Positions 1-11,442 of a stretch of 64,000 nucleotides of DNA are shown here, piece after piece. Made by a program: the position numbers and the translations under genes. Source of the DNA: Smittia aterrima (lineage: Eukaryota; Arthropoda; Insecta; Diptera; Chironomidae); NCBI GenBank assembly GCA_033063855.1, contig CP093830.1, forward strand, positions 5,146,854-5,210,853, in the 5' to 3' direction. How positions within the stretch are numbered: the stretch's first letter is position 1; the number at the start of each line of letters is the position of its first letter. A model generated the notes under the pieces. That model saw nothing but the letters and a program-made list of their open reading frames with translations, searched no databases and was not told where the DNA came from.

Positions 1-1477
1 ATCGAAAGTATCTCGAAGCATTCTCGATTTCCCTTTTAATAAAAAGCGATTGAGAGTATTGAGTGAAACGAAAGAGATCAGCAAGAATCGAAATGGAATT
101 GTTTACTGGATGTCAAGGAATCAACGCGTTGAAGATAATTGGGCTTTACTTTACGCACAAGCTTTGGGATTGCGAAACTCGTTACCACTTCACATAGTCT
201 TCTGCTTAGCTGATAAATTCCTTGACGCAACCTTTCGACACTTCAAGTTCATGCTCGATGGCCTTCAAGAGGTTCAAGACAATTGCTCGAGTCTCAATAT
301 AAATTTTCATTTACTTAGAGGACAAGCGAGTGATCAACTTCCTAAGTTCGTTAAAGACAATAAAATTGGAGCCGTCGTTTGTGATTTTTCGCCTTTGAGA
401 ATTCATCGAGAGTGGGTCGATGAAATAAGAAAGAAGCTACCGACTGATGTTCCATTTGCTCAAATCGATGCGTAAGCTAATTTATTTTAAGAAGATCGTT
501 TCAATAAAATGTTTATTTTCAGTTACAATATCGTTCCGGTTTGGGAAACATCAGACAAAGAAGAACCAGCAGCATTTGCACTCAGAAATAAACTTATGCC
601 AAAGTTGAATGAGTTTCTCACTGAATTCCCTCCTGTCATTCTTCATCCTCATAATTCATCTCTGAAATCCGTTCCCATAAATTGGAATGAAGTGATAAAA
701 TCACTGAATGTGGATAAATCTGTTGATGAAGTCAAATGGATTGAACCTGGAACCAAAGCTGCTTTCGCGATGCTCGATTCGTTTATCAAAGAAAGGTTGA
801 GAAACTACAAAAGGCTCCGCAACGATCCTGTTCAGCAACATGTGGCTGTATCAAACTTATCGCCTTACTTTCATTTTGGTCAGATATCACCGCAACGTGC
901 TGTCCTTGAAGTTCAAAAGAATAGCGAGAAATACAAAGAAAGCGTCGATTCATTTATCAACGAAGCCGTTATCTGGAGAGAACTAGCTGAAAATCTTTGT
1001 TACTACAATTTAAACTACGACAACATTAACGGAGCAAAGGATTGGGCAAAATCGAGTCTAAAGAAACATGAAAATGACAAACGTGAATATGTTTACACGC
1101 TACAACAATTTGATGAGGCTAGAACTCATGACAACTTGTGGAATGCTGCGCAATGTGAGATGAAAGTCACTGGAAAAATGTCTGGCTACATGAGAATGTA
1201 TTGGGCTAAGAAGGTTCTCGAATGGACGAATTCTATTGAAGAAGCAATCAAAATTGCAGTCTATCTGAATGATCGTTACAGCTTGGACGGACGAGATCCA
1301 AATGGTTACCTTGGCATCATGTGGAGCATTGCTGGGGTCAATGATCGGCCATTCGCAGAGAGAAATGTTAGCGGCAAAATTCGTTACATGTCATATCACG
1401 CGTGTTTTCAGAAGTTTGATGCAAAAGCTTATGTCGCGAAGTATTGTGGGCACGTTTATAAGAAACATTTGAAATAA
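1..1477 (+). CDS. phr: Class II CPD photolyase (deoxyribodipyrimidine photo-lyase), 5' partial
   Basis: Light-driven, FAD-dependent repair of UV-induced cyclobutane pyrimidine dimers. Two exons are visible: 1-471 and 523-1477 (stop TAA 1475-1477), joined by a 51-bp intron (GTAAGC...TTTTCAG, 472-522). The frame is open to the left edge, read from base 2, and already encodes family sequence there (LDFPFNKKRLRVLS), so the true start lies outside the window; no ATG in this stretch is needed. Family motifs in order: VYWMSRNQRVEDNWALLYAQ near the start, DFSPLRIHREWV, NIVPVWETSDK across the splice, LSPYFHFGQIS, INEAVIWRELAENLCYYN, WNAAQ, GYMRMYWAKKVLEW, LNDRYSLDGRDPNGYLG, and GKIRYMSY near the C-terminus. 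These match animal class II enzymes throughout, with no frameshift or missing block. The residue before NIVP is Tyr where I recall His in the mammalian enzyme. The last codons overlap an AATAAA (1473-1478). Confidence 0.95.
472..522 (+). other. Photolyase intron (51 bp)
   Basis: GTAAGC donor and TTTTCAG acceptor. Splicing joins GC|T into an Ala codon and restores the family sequence; unspliced, the frame stops at TAA 473-475. Confidence 0.9.
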
Positions 1478-1495
1478 AATTTTAAAATAGAAACG

Positions 1496-1501
1496 TTTAT
1501 T
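1496..1501 (-). terminator. Poly(A) signal of the 1539-2183 minus-strand gene
   Basis: TTTATT on the plus strand (AATAAA on minus), 38 bp past the minus-strand TAG and only about 20 bp from the photolyase stop. The two convergent transcripts must therefore overlap or nearly touch. Confidence 0.6.
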
Positions 1502-1538
1502 ATTGAAACAATTTAAACGAACAATTTAAGTTAAAATT

Positions 1539-2183
1539 CTATATGTTAAGTGCAGCAAGATTCGCAGCAAGATTCTGTGCGACTCCTTCATTAGCGTCTT
1601 CATCATTACCGTCGACAAGTCTAATTTTTTTTCCGAGTTCAGCAAGTTGGTCATTGTCAACTCGAATCCCTTCAGCATTGCATATTCTGGTTGCTGTTTT
1701 GATTAAATCAGGAACCCGATGAATGAATCGAATTGAATTTGGACAGAGATTAAAAGTACATTCTGGTCCGATCGGAGTGTCATGTTCTACAGTAAAGTCT
1801 ATGTTCCTGCCTCTCTCGAAATCGGATCTTCGACAGAAAACTCTTACCTAAACAACATAAAAAATCAGCGCTTTTACTTAGTGCAAATTTATTTTCAACT
1901 CACATCTCTCTTATCTTCCTCACAAGTGAAATCTCCAAGCACCCTTTGCTCAACCCCACTTCCAACGAGACGCATTCCAAAATAATTATTTTTTTTTCGT
2001 AATTTCAAGCCATGTACTTCTTTCACTTTTTGTTTAATGAGCTAAAAAAAATATATATATATTTGGAAATATTTCAGAAACATTCTTAAAATTTATATTT
2101 ACATTAATAAACTCATCATCTATGTAAACCCATTTGTTGTTCGCAATGCTATTTGTCTCTTCACTTGTTAACGTAATTGGCAT
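1539..2183 (-). CDS. Uncharacterised conserved-looking three-exon protein, 175 aa
   Basis: Exons 2183-2103, 2041-1904 and 1847-1539 are all joined in phase 0 (27, 46 and 102 codons plus TAG). Introns of 61 and 56 bp have GTAAAT...TTTTTTTAG and GTGAGT...TTGTTTAG. The ATG gives MPITLTSEETNS; exon 1 ends with a WVYIDDEF block. Exon 2 carries a basic stretch (KLRKKNNYFGMRL), and exon 3 a Cys/Arg-rich middle (VRVFCRRSDFERG, CTFNLCPNSIRFIHR) followed by an acidic/Ala-rich tail. I see no signal peptide or membrane segment, and I do not recognise the family. Clean splicing and codon-like composition argue it is real. It is divergent from a dynein intermediate chain gene and convergent with the photolyase. 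The shared upstream region with an X-box leaves a ciliary role possible, but this is only inference from context. Confidence 0.7.
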
Positions 2184-2284
2184 TTTTGAAGTTAAACTAG
2201 TTCAATTGCTGATCTTTTTTCTTCTATTTTTTCACGTCCTATTTTCTTTAAAGCTTTTTCAATTGTGGATGTTCTGAGTTGGAT

Positions 2285-2516
2285 GCGCTCGGCTTTTATG
2301 CGCTCGACATTTGAGTGATAAGCTCTCAGTCACTCGAACTATCCCAGAATGACTATTCATACTTTTATTGCACTCGGCTTTTATTGCGCTCGGCATTTGA
2401 GTGATAAGCTCTCAGTCACTCGAACTATCCCAGAATGATTATTCATACTTTTATTGCGCTCGGCATTTGAGTCACTCGAACTTTCTCGAACTATCCGAGA
2501 ATGATTATTCATACTA
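2285..2516. repeat. Tandem repeat, 86-bp unit, about 2.7 copies, in the divergent promoter
   Basis: Two near-identical units are offset by 86 bp (TTGAGTGATAAGCTCTCAGT begins at 2311 and 2397), each followed by CACTCGAACTATCCCAGAAT and ATTCATACTTTTATTG. A third, shorter unit (from about 2460) lacks the GATAAGCTCTCA part and ends with CTATCCGAGAATGATTATTC. The repeat lies between the start codons of two divergent genes. Confidence 0.9.
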
Positions 2517-2568
2517 GAAAATTTCAAAGGCGACTTCCATGACGCAAGATGTACTAACTTACGCTTTC

Positions 2569-2581
2569 GTTACTAAGCAAC
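2569..2581. promoter_or_regulatory. Near-consensus X-box (RFX site)
   Basis: GTTACT-A-AGCAAC. The right half matches RGYAAC exactly; the left half matches GTNRCC in five of six positions with a 1-bp spacer. It lies 79 bp upstream of the dynein intermediate chain ATG, the usual distance for RFX-driven ciliary genes, and 386 bp upstream of the divergent gene. The motif is seen; use by RFX is inferred from the axonemal product. Confidence 0.6.
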
Positions 2582-2659
2582 AAATAATGTTTGAAATATT
2601 AAATCTATAAATTTCCACGTTTTAAAAGTGAATACTTTAAGTTTGGATCAATTTTAGCA

Positions 2660-4535
2660 ATGGATGATGCAGCAGCTGAGGTAAACACTTAAAATTTTTG
2701 AAAAATAATTAACGAAATTTTTGTAGCCAATTGATCGAACTGATTCAACTGAGTTTCTTGATATTGAAACAACGCTTCGTCATATCAAAGATGATCGCAA
2801 AGAACATCCATCGGCAAACAAACCAAAACATTTCATAAAATTGCAATTAACTGAAACTGATGACGTCGTTCTCTACGAGACAGTTAGTCTCACAGTTCCT
2901 AAAGGAACGGAAGAAGCGGAAGCTGTAGAGAAATATAATTCCGACTATGATTTCATCACGAGAGGTGCCGGGAAAAATCGTCGAACATCCGATGCTGAAG
3001 TTCAAACTGAAAATCTCTTGGTCAAGTCTCGAAGCGCCAACACTGATCGAATTATTGTTGAAGAGAAAGCATCATTCGTCAGTAACTTTGAGATGTACGA
3101 CACTTACGCAGATCTCTCTAGAAACACGAAGCAATTAGACATTGGAGGTGAGAAGATCGAGATCACGACGTACATTCGAGAAGGAATGGAAGATATCGAC
3201 GAGACTCTTTCTAAGAATGAAAACTTTCATTTGTCGTCAATGATTATTCAACGATTGCTCGCGGGAAATGCTTATCGAGAACGACAGAAACGTTTTCGAA
3301 ACATGATAATGCCCGATCCGCTCGACTTGAATGTGAAATATCTTTATCGACTTGAAACGCTTTGGAGCTATAAAAGTGCTGAGACGATGGGAAAGGAAGT
3401 TGTCGACTTGAGCTGGTGTCATGACAACGGAGATTTACTCGCGATCGCTTATGGCGTTTACAACTACAGAGACAGCAAGCATCGCGATTCTGGAGCAGTT
3501 CTTATCTGGTCAATCAAAAACCCTGTGAACCCTGAGCGCTGTTATCAGTACAACATCCCAGTTACTGCAGTCGAGTTTTCTCAGATGAGCCCGCAATTAA
3601 TGGCAGTTGCACTTTACGACGGAACTGTTGAAGTCGTTGACATTACTGAGAATCGACCAGTGGATGAAAGTTCTGTCGTTGCTCGAAGTGAACGATTGGT
3701 CGGATTCGAGCCGATTTGGCAAATTCAATGGAGTCAAATGAAAGACGTCGAATATATTTTAACAGCCTCACAAGACGGACGAATCATGAAGTTTAAAATC
3801 TCTTCTGGTCCCTATCTCGTTGGTTATCCTCAACTCCGTCTCGATCGCGTTGAAGGAACTGTCGAAGCTTTGTCAATCGAACACAAAAAAACTTTTATTG
3901 AAGCTGATCGCCACCCACAAGCGTTAAGTTTACAGAAGCATCCAGTTAACCCTGACGTCTATCTCGTTGGTACAGATGAAGGTTGCGTTCATATCTGCTC
4001 CACAAATTATCCACATCAACACATTGGAGTCTTGCAAGTTCACAACTTTGGAGTTTACAGCATCGACTTCTCGCCTTTCTCGCCAAAGATTTTTCTAACC
4101 GCTGGCAGTGACTGGACGATTCGTATTTGGATTGAAAACATTTTTGAGCCGATCATGGAACTTTCCGATGGCTTCGATGCTTTGCAAAGCGCTTATTGGA
4201 GTCCAATTCACTCCACAATCATCGCAAGTTGTACTCAAAAGTCTGTTCAGATTTGGGATTTACGAAGAAAGAATCAAAAGCCAGCGTCAATTCGCACTTT
4301 CGAGAACAAACAATTGACGGTAATTAAATTCAGTCCATGTGGTCGATCATTAATTGTCGGAGACACAGAAGGCAACACTCACGTTTGTAGACTCGAAGAT
4401 TTTCCGTTCGCGCCTCATTATCAATACGACGAGCTTCAAAAAGCTCTTTATCATTCATTGACGAACAAACAAGATCTTGAGAAGCAAATCAAACAACTTG
4501 GTCATCTTGGATATCCAAGAGAGAAGAAGACTTAA
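2660..4535 (+). CDS. Axonemal dynein intermediate chain, DNAI4/WDR78-like (WD40), 609 aa
   Basis: Exon 1 (2660-2680, MDDAAAE) is joined in phase 0 to exon 2 (2727-4535) across a 46-bp intron (GTAAAC...TTTGTAG). The ATG is supported by its short in-frame exon; the frame opening later at 2841 has no ATG. The first 210 residues are acidic and poorly structured. From about 213 comes a WD40 propeller: ETLWSYKSAE, DLSWCHDNGDLLAIAYG, VLIWSIKNPVNPERCYQ, VEFSQMSPQLMAVALYDGTV, ILTASQDGRIMKFKI, GSDWTIRIW, VQIWDLRRKN and IVGDTEGNTHV, then a helical tail (about 575-609). The LWSY and WSIKNP...PER motifs are typical of WDR78/DNAI4, an intermediate chain of the inner-arm I1/f dynein. Expected sites of action are axonemes of sperm and chordotonal cilia. 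It is shorter than vertebrate DNAI4, mostly at the N-terminus. AATAAA lies at 4554. Confidence 0.9.
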
Positions 4536-4553
4536 AATATATTTTTTCCATCA

Positions 4554-4559
4554 AATAAA
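4554..4559 (+). terminator. Poly(A) signal of the dynein intermediate chain gene
   Basis: AATAAA 19 bp after the TAA stop. Confidence 0.6.
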
Positions 4560-7500
4560 GAAAACTCGGAAAATTCTTTCTCTGAAACATTTCAAATGTT
4601 TTCAATTTTCCCAAATCCGTTGAACACAAAATTTTCTTTCAGCTCTCATTCCATTTGCATGCTAAAAGAAAACGAGAAAGTTTCGAAGAAACACCATTGC
4701 AGACAGGAAGAGCCGATTTGGGTAAAGCAAAGCTGAAAGCAATTTCATTGTTGGAGCATAAAAGATTGCGAAGCGGAAGTGCATTGGAAGCAAAATTTTT
4801 CTCTCATTGATTGTGCGACTCAGAAGAAGCATAAGAAGATGAAAACAACGAAGGATGAAACAGCTTTGCGAATGCTGATTTTACAGATTTTGCATTTTCA
4901 ATTTCTAACATTTGTTAGCTTCCTTCCGGGACATAGAAGATGGTCGAGAGATGAGCCAATTTCATCGTCTCGATAAAAACTTCAAATTATTTACAGTTGA
5001 GTTTGTCAAACATTTTCCGAGAAAAAAATGTTTGAGAACTTTTGATTTAAAACTTTTGAAGAAAATTGTTTATTTTTCACTTCACATTGCCGTCTTATCA
5101 AAAAATCAAAATCTCATTGTTTAAGTTTACGTCTTCAACTGCTCCTTCGACAATTAAAAATTGTTTATTTACAAAAGCAAAGTTGTTTAACCAACATCGA
5201 AAATTTTAATTGTTCGAGGGGAAATGCTTTGATTAAACAAACAATGTGAGAAGCTGTAATGAAACGTGATTCTAATCATAATGAGCGTGATGATAAATAA
5301 ATAAACAATAATCGGTTGGGCGAGAGAGAAATAAGTGGAATTAATAAAATAATTATTATTTGAGGCAATAACCTGGTGAAAGAGACGTTCGATGATGAAG
5401 AACATTTTGAAGAACGTTTTCCGGTTAAATCAATTTGAAAACTTTGACTTGCAAAACTATTAAACGAGAAATTTATAAGCGGCTTCGATCCTATTTCTTC
5501 TAAAGTTGATAGGAACTCAACTCAAACAGAAGAAGAAGATTTCGAGACACTAAAGCTTTGTGGATGAGAAATGGTCTTCGCTCTACTGCGACCCGACGTG
5601 CAATCGTCATAAAGTCAAGCTTAGTTTCAAGAACTCTTTCAAACGACCACATGAACATGTGTAAGCCCTCAATGACGCTCTCAAACCTTAAGTAATGCCA
5701 TTTTGCTAGAAATTTTCCATCAAATTAAATCCATTCTTCTCATTCTTCAATTTCTCTGAAGGTTTCGAGCGATAAAAAGCGTTTTCATTGTCATTATTTT
5801 TCTTTTTCTCTTTTTCGGTTTGGGGCAAACTTTTTCCTCCCGAAAGGACAAAGTTTGTTGTTGTCGCTACGTTTCGGATGGAGCGGAAGCATCTGCACGA
5901 AAAGAAAAGTTGAATATTAAATTATGATTGTTGGGGTCTGTGAGGTAGAAAGCAATCTTTAAAAGAAATCAATGTTGTGACACTCGATATTTTGCAAAGG
6001 AGCGCAAAAGCTCTCAACCGTCGCTATCATCAAACAATCGTAAAGAAAAGAAGCAACGAAGCAATTTCATTACGGAAGCGTCAGTGACTTTGTCAAGAAG
6101 CTCTTCCTGTGCAATAAAATGAAAAGCGCGATGCTTAATTGCTTTCCAAATGACATCTCGTTTTATGGATTCACCTGCACGAAGACTTAAAAGTCTATTT
6201 CCTCAAGGAGAGACAATACTCGTACAGCACTTTACTAAAACGTTTTTAATTGCCAGAAAGCCATAAATTTCACCATCGCTTGATGCTCAACGTTCATGAA
6301 GGTATGTGAAGGATTTCGTGGGAGACAAAAGGGCCTCGAAGATTATTAAACAATTAATTCCTGGAGTAACAGAAATTTACGAGTTTTTAAATATTTCGAA
6401 AGAAGTTGTGAAGCTTTGAATGGTCGAAGTTATAACTTTCAACTTTATATGAAAATATTTAAATCATAGCTACAGATTCCGAAAGCTTTGCAACGATGAA
6501 ACGATGTTCCTTTGAGCTTCGCCCGTCCTCGACTCTTTCCTTAATGAGCAGAGTCATGAAATCCTTTTTTATAGCTTTAAAGAGAGAGTCACAAAATCAT
6601 CCGCTTCGCTTCGGGCTCGTATGTCGTTTGAAGAATGCTGAGTCGTAAAAGTTTGCTTCGCTTATCTAACGCCTGCATCGGAAAGAAAGGAAGAAGATCA
6701 TAAAAGCGACGTCGTAAAAGAATTCAACTCAATAATTGTAATTGATGTTGATGCTCGATAAGATCGAAATTCGAAGCAACAGTTTTAAAAGTTTGTAGTC
6801 GCCATTGATAAGTTGAAGTCGTTCAAGCCTTTAAAGGAACATTCATTAGAACAATTGAAGCCTGAAAATCGAGAATCACTTAAAGCAGAAAGCAAAGTCC
6901 TTGATTTCTATCGAATCAATGGAAAAAGCTTTCATTTCCTTCTTTTTGTTCCATAGAGGGTTTGCTTGACAGTTTTGTAACTTTTAAAACGTCTCAAAGG
7001 AATCACGAACATCAAATTCAATTTGATCTGTCTTGACCTTTCGAAGAAACTTCAGAGAAACTTTGACGAATCTAACGAACTTCCCTCATTTTCACTTAGG
7101 ACTTTTCTTTTCTGTCATTCAAACCATTTACCAAGTGAGAGGGAGTCGGGAAGTTTCCTCCTTGTTAATGAAACCTTTTTTCTTCTCCTAGAGCAAGAGA
7201 AACATTAATGTGCCTTAATTGATTTTTATTTAGGTCGCCAGCTAGAGCATTGATAGTTTGATGCGAACATGTGTAACTTTGTGTCCATTATAGTGAATTA
7301 ACCTTATTAACTCATCGTCCGTCTCGATTCCTCATCCATCGAGTCGAATCAGTGAGTAATTCTTCAGTGGGCTGCCGATTAATCGAAAGACAAATTAATC
7401 CTGTGTCGTGAAGCAACGAGCACGACTCGTATTTCGTCCCAGAAGTGATTCGAGCTTTGCCATTAGTTTGCCACATGATAAATTCGCCGTAATCAAATTG

Positions 7501-8839
7501 GACATCGTTGGACAATTTTCCTTCTTGCCTTGTCTCGCTTTCAAGCATCTCCACAAAGAAAGAGTCAAATTTATAGCTCGACTGCCGCTCGAGTGAATAA
7601 GATTAATTCCCAGCCGAATTTTCCAGCAATTACTTTTAGATTTACCGAAATTTTCCTCGACTTGTGCTCAACGCCGCTTATCGCTCGAAGATAAAGGGAA
7701 ACCTATTAAAAGTTAGAGCAATTTTCACTTCCAATGAAGCAGAAACGAGTGGAAAAGTTTCAAAAATCAAATATTTATGTGTGTGTAAGAGAAATCCTTT
7801 AAAAGCACATTTGACGCTCATTCGTTTGTGAAATTTTATGTTTGGAATGAAAAAATGTTTGAAAGATAGATAAATATGATGACACATTTCCTTTCATCCA
7901 CCACTAACATTTCTTTCGACTCTTCGGGGTCGTCTACTCGAGGGTGGTGTACGTCGGAGCATCAAATAAACATGTGCCGTAATCGTGGAGTGAACAGCTT
8001 CACCCCGAGAGAAAAAAGAAAGACGAGAAATCAGACAACTTAGAAAGAGATGAAAGAGTGTATTATGTATTCAATGGAGGAGAAAGCAGCTTTCATATTT
8101 GAACAATAAAAAACAATATGGTTCATTTAATAAATTTCTTTTCAAATACTTGTTTCAAGTATTTTAGCGACAATGAAATGTTAGAGTCAAGCGAGCGACA
8201 TCATGTGAACTACGAGTTCAACGTCAGGCTTTTCCCGATGACATAAAATGAAGAATTGCCGAACTTTATGAAATCTTTATTTGCTCTAGAACAGATTTTT
8301 ACAGATGCTTTTGTTCTCGTTCGATCGAACTGTGACCTGATTACAAAAAAATCTCTCGACATCGGCGACGAAAGTCGTAAAATAAATTTCCGTCGACAAT
8401 TTGGTAGGACGAACAAAGAATCCTCGAGCGCTTTCCTGGAAAATCGTAGTCATTATTTATGAGAATCATTCTTGAGTGTTGCTTCGAGGACAATTTTTTA
8501 ATTTCTGCTTCGATAAAGAAGAACATTTCCAGTCGCATGCAAACGAGCAACTCAATAAGAAACTAATGAAGCACTTGACATTCGCAAAGTGCTCAGAGTC
8601 TTGTTGTCGGAAGGAAAACTTTGTGCTCTAACGACGATTAATAATGATTTTTCTTGACAAGTTCAAGCATCTTGGTTGCCTGCTCGCTTGTTGACGGAAC
8701 AGATGACGATGGGAGAACCACGACGATGAACGGGAAGGAAAGAGAGAGAAATGGCTGAAAAGGGGAAGCCAATGAACTTGTCCCGATAAAAAAATGATGA
8801 ATAATTCAAATTTATTCTTTCTGTTGTTACGCATAAAAT
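4560..8839. other. Non-coding interval, no gene seen
   Basis: AT-rich DNA between the DNAI4-like gene and the 3' end of the minus-strand Tctex gene. Open frames are all under about 80 codons, mostly lack ATG or are low-complexity, and none resembles a protein I know. No transposon termini or long repeats were seen. Confidence 0.5.
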
Positions 8840-8845
8840 TTTATT
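8840..8845 (-). terminator. Poly(A) signal of the Tctex-domain gene
   Basis: TTTATT on the plus strand (AATAAA on minus), 52 bp beyond the minus-strand stop at 8898-8900. Confidence 0.55.
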
Positions 8846-8897
8846 TATGTGGTTCACTCGATCGCATCCTCTCTCGTCCCCTAGGGAAGAATCAGGC

Positions 8898-11442
8898 TTA
8901 ATCCTGAAAAATCAATATCACGCACACGACAATGTAAAAGTTGGGATTATCTAAATAATATTTCACAAAGTTATCCGTTTTCGGATCGACGAGATATTTC
9001 ATTTTCATGTGAATTCCTTGATGGTTCTTCTCGACGACTGATACCGTTGCGATGATTCGATACCTGTGAAAAGAAAGAGCAAAAGGGGAGAGAACAGAAA
9101 AGTTTTTGTTTTTTCCCTTATCAAGAGCCATTGCTATTTGTTTAGGTATGTTGCGTTAAATGGAGAAAGTAAACAAAACGAAAATTCGGAAAATTGTTTC
9201 GGAATTTCCTCACATTTATCAACATCCGTCATAGATAATGTCTCTGACATGAATTGATGACTTTAAGCGGTAAACTCTCTTGAGAGAAAAAACTTTTCTC
9301 AACGGAATCTTCACGCGAGAACTTCTACTTTACTTTATCTATGAGCTACCCACCTTATCAGTTGTCTCCAAGTTTTAAGTGAATCTCGGATCTCCTTCGA
9401 GATATGTTGACATAAATTAACATTTTCATTTGCATTGTAAACCTGAAAAGCAAAAAGGGATAAAACGTGTTTCATCATTCATGGGACAACAAATTTAAAA
9501 ATTCATGAAGAAAGGCTTTTCGTGAGCTTATTCGTGAGAGAGGTGTTTTCGAAATTTAAGCCTCACAAAATTTGTTTATTTAATCGCGCAATCAAAACTA
9601 AAGGACTCTCCCCAGATAAGAAACGCTTGAACACTCACGTAAGGATCGTCCTCATCATTGTCCGTGACGAAAGTTTTGTCAACAATCTCAGATATTAACT
9701 GATAAATCTTCTCCGAATCAAAGGGAGCTTTGCTGTACCTTCATTGAATAAGAGAGAGAGAAAAAGTTTGACGTCGTTGTAATTATTTGCGGGTATCGCA
9801 AGTCAAAAAAAAAACACGAAAGATCAAACAAAAGGAATCGCTTGTTTTAATGAGAAAATCCTTTTTAGTTCATCAAAACCGCAAACCCATGGAAAGACTT
9901 ACCCGACCTCTTTGATGACACCCTCGTCCTCATCCTCGTTCTCGTCGTTGTACTCGGGCGCTGCTTTGACTTTCCAAATTCGCTTCTTTGGCTTTTTCGA
10001 TAGCAAATTCAGTGACTCGGTGGCGACTTGTTTGGGATGACCTCGACTATCAAGCGAAGCGAAGAGAGCAGAGTAGAATAAAGGAGACAAGAGAAATTTA
10101 AATATTAATTGAAACTGCTGTTTTGCTTTTCATGGAAGAGCTTTGTGGAATATTTTTATTTGCTCATTGCATTTTTTTTCGTGAGTGTGTCAAAAGCAGA
10201 ATTGAATTGTAAAACGGCAACTGTATAACAATGACGTTCGAAAAGGTGACAGAGAGAAATTGATTTCATCGCAAATTCGAATGAATCGATTAAATTTTCA
10301 ATTTATTGCATGTGCCCTTGAAAGTTCAAGAATAAACACATTTATTTCGTGTTGTTTAAACTCCTCTGAGTGGCAGAAGTGGGTGAGCGAGTGAGTGCCG
10401 ATTGGAATTGAACTTTTTTTTTCGCTGTTGAATAAACACGGAATTGTTTTACGAAGGTTGCTCTGGTGAAGAAGAAAAGCCTTCGAGGATGTAAACAATG
10501 CGTGAAACGTCAACGCGCTTTTCACCAACGACAATTGCTTTTGTTCAAGTCGATTGCTGTTGACAGTGATAACAAGACAAAGACGGTTTTTGATGGAAGT
10601 GTGTTCAACTCTCACCCTCGGTAGTTCGCCATTGAGTTTCTCCTTTTAATAATTTAATTAAACGACCTCAGTGCTAACGTCTCGAGTTTACTGCATTTTT
10701 ATCTTTACCACCAAATAAAATTGTGAAACTTAATCCTTTCCCTGCCAGAATATAATGAAAAGAATATTTCACGATTTAACTCGAATGAGTTCATAAACAC
10801 AACTGAAAGCTCCGACGTGAATTTTAAAGGCCTTCGCTTCGCTATAGCGTAAAGCTTCTCGACTCGCTTTTAATGAACAGCACAAATATCATCACGGAAA
10901 GGATTGTTGTGTGCTGTTGTCTGATTATCGAAAAAACTATTAAGGTGAAAAATATATTTGCAAACTCAGCGCCCTTTCGATTTGATTTGCACACTCATGG
11001 GAAATTTTTTACTTTCCCCGCCATCCACCTCTCGCATGCTAAACGGCTTTGCTAATAAAGTGATTTATGAGTCAAATTTTCTCTCTTGCTATGTGGAGCG
11101 TAAATACTTTTCAGCCCCACAGAAGCCTCGAATGCTTTGTGTGGAAAGGTGAGTTTTCATTTACATGCTTGCATGAGTTTCCCTCACTTTTCTTATGATA
11201 ATTAGAGTGAAGAATAAACAAAATCTTTCCGCTAAGCGTAGCCATGACGCTTATTTCCATCCCATAAACCTCGCACATCAAGCACACCTCCTTGCGAACT
11301 CGTTTGAACTTTTTTTTATTGTCATTCTTTACCCGTTCCAGTCACGACGACGTTTAGTCCTTGTTTGGATTTAATTTTGTTAATGTATCCTTCGAATAAC
11401 TCTGTTGCTGATTTAATGGTCCGCAGTCGATGAATCTCATAC
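8898..11442 (-). CDS. Dynein light chain, Tctex1-domain protein (DYNLT family), 5' end uncertain
   Basis: Five exons fit one frame: 11442-11333, 10041-9903, 9738-9639, 9442-9354 and 9063-8898 (TAA), 200 codons. Donors are GTAAAG, GTAAGT, GTGAGT and GTGGGT; the acceptors of the last two exons are good (TTTTCAG, TTTCACAG), while those at 10041 and 9738 are weaker. An N-terminal helix (YEIHRLRTIKSATELFEGY) is followed by a basic linker (SKKPKKRIW) and an acidic run (DENEDEDEG). The Tctex1 domain covers the last ~115 residues: IYQLISEIVDKTF, CQHISKEIRDSLKTWRQLI, RYRIIATVSVVEKN, MKYLVDPKTDNFVKYYLDN and FYIVVCVILIF, matching the family's two helices and four strands. Such proteins are light chains of cytoplasmic and axonemal dyneins. 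A spacer of about 4.4 kb separates it from the DNAI4-like gene. A candidate first exon lies at 13344-13352; with an alternative acceptor at 11435 the protein would be 201 aa, normal for the family. Confidence 0.8.

Noticed and set aside
1269..1472. Open frame overlapping the photolyase 3' end
   Set aside because: Shadow of the photolyase reading frame.
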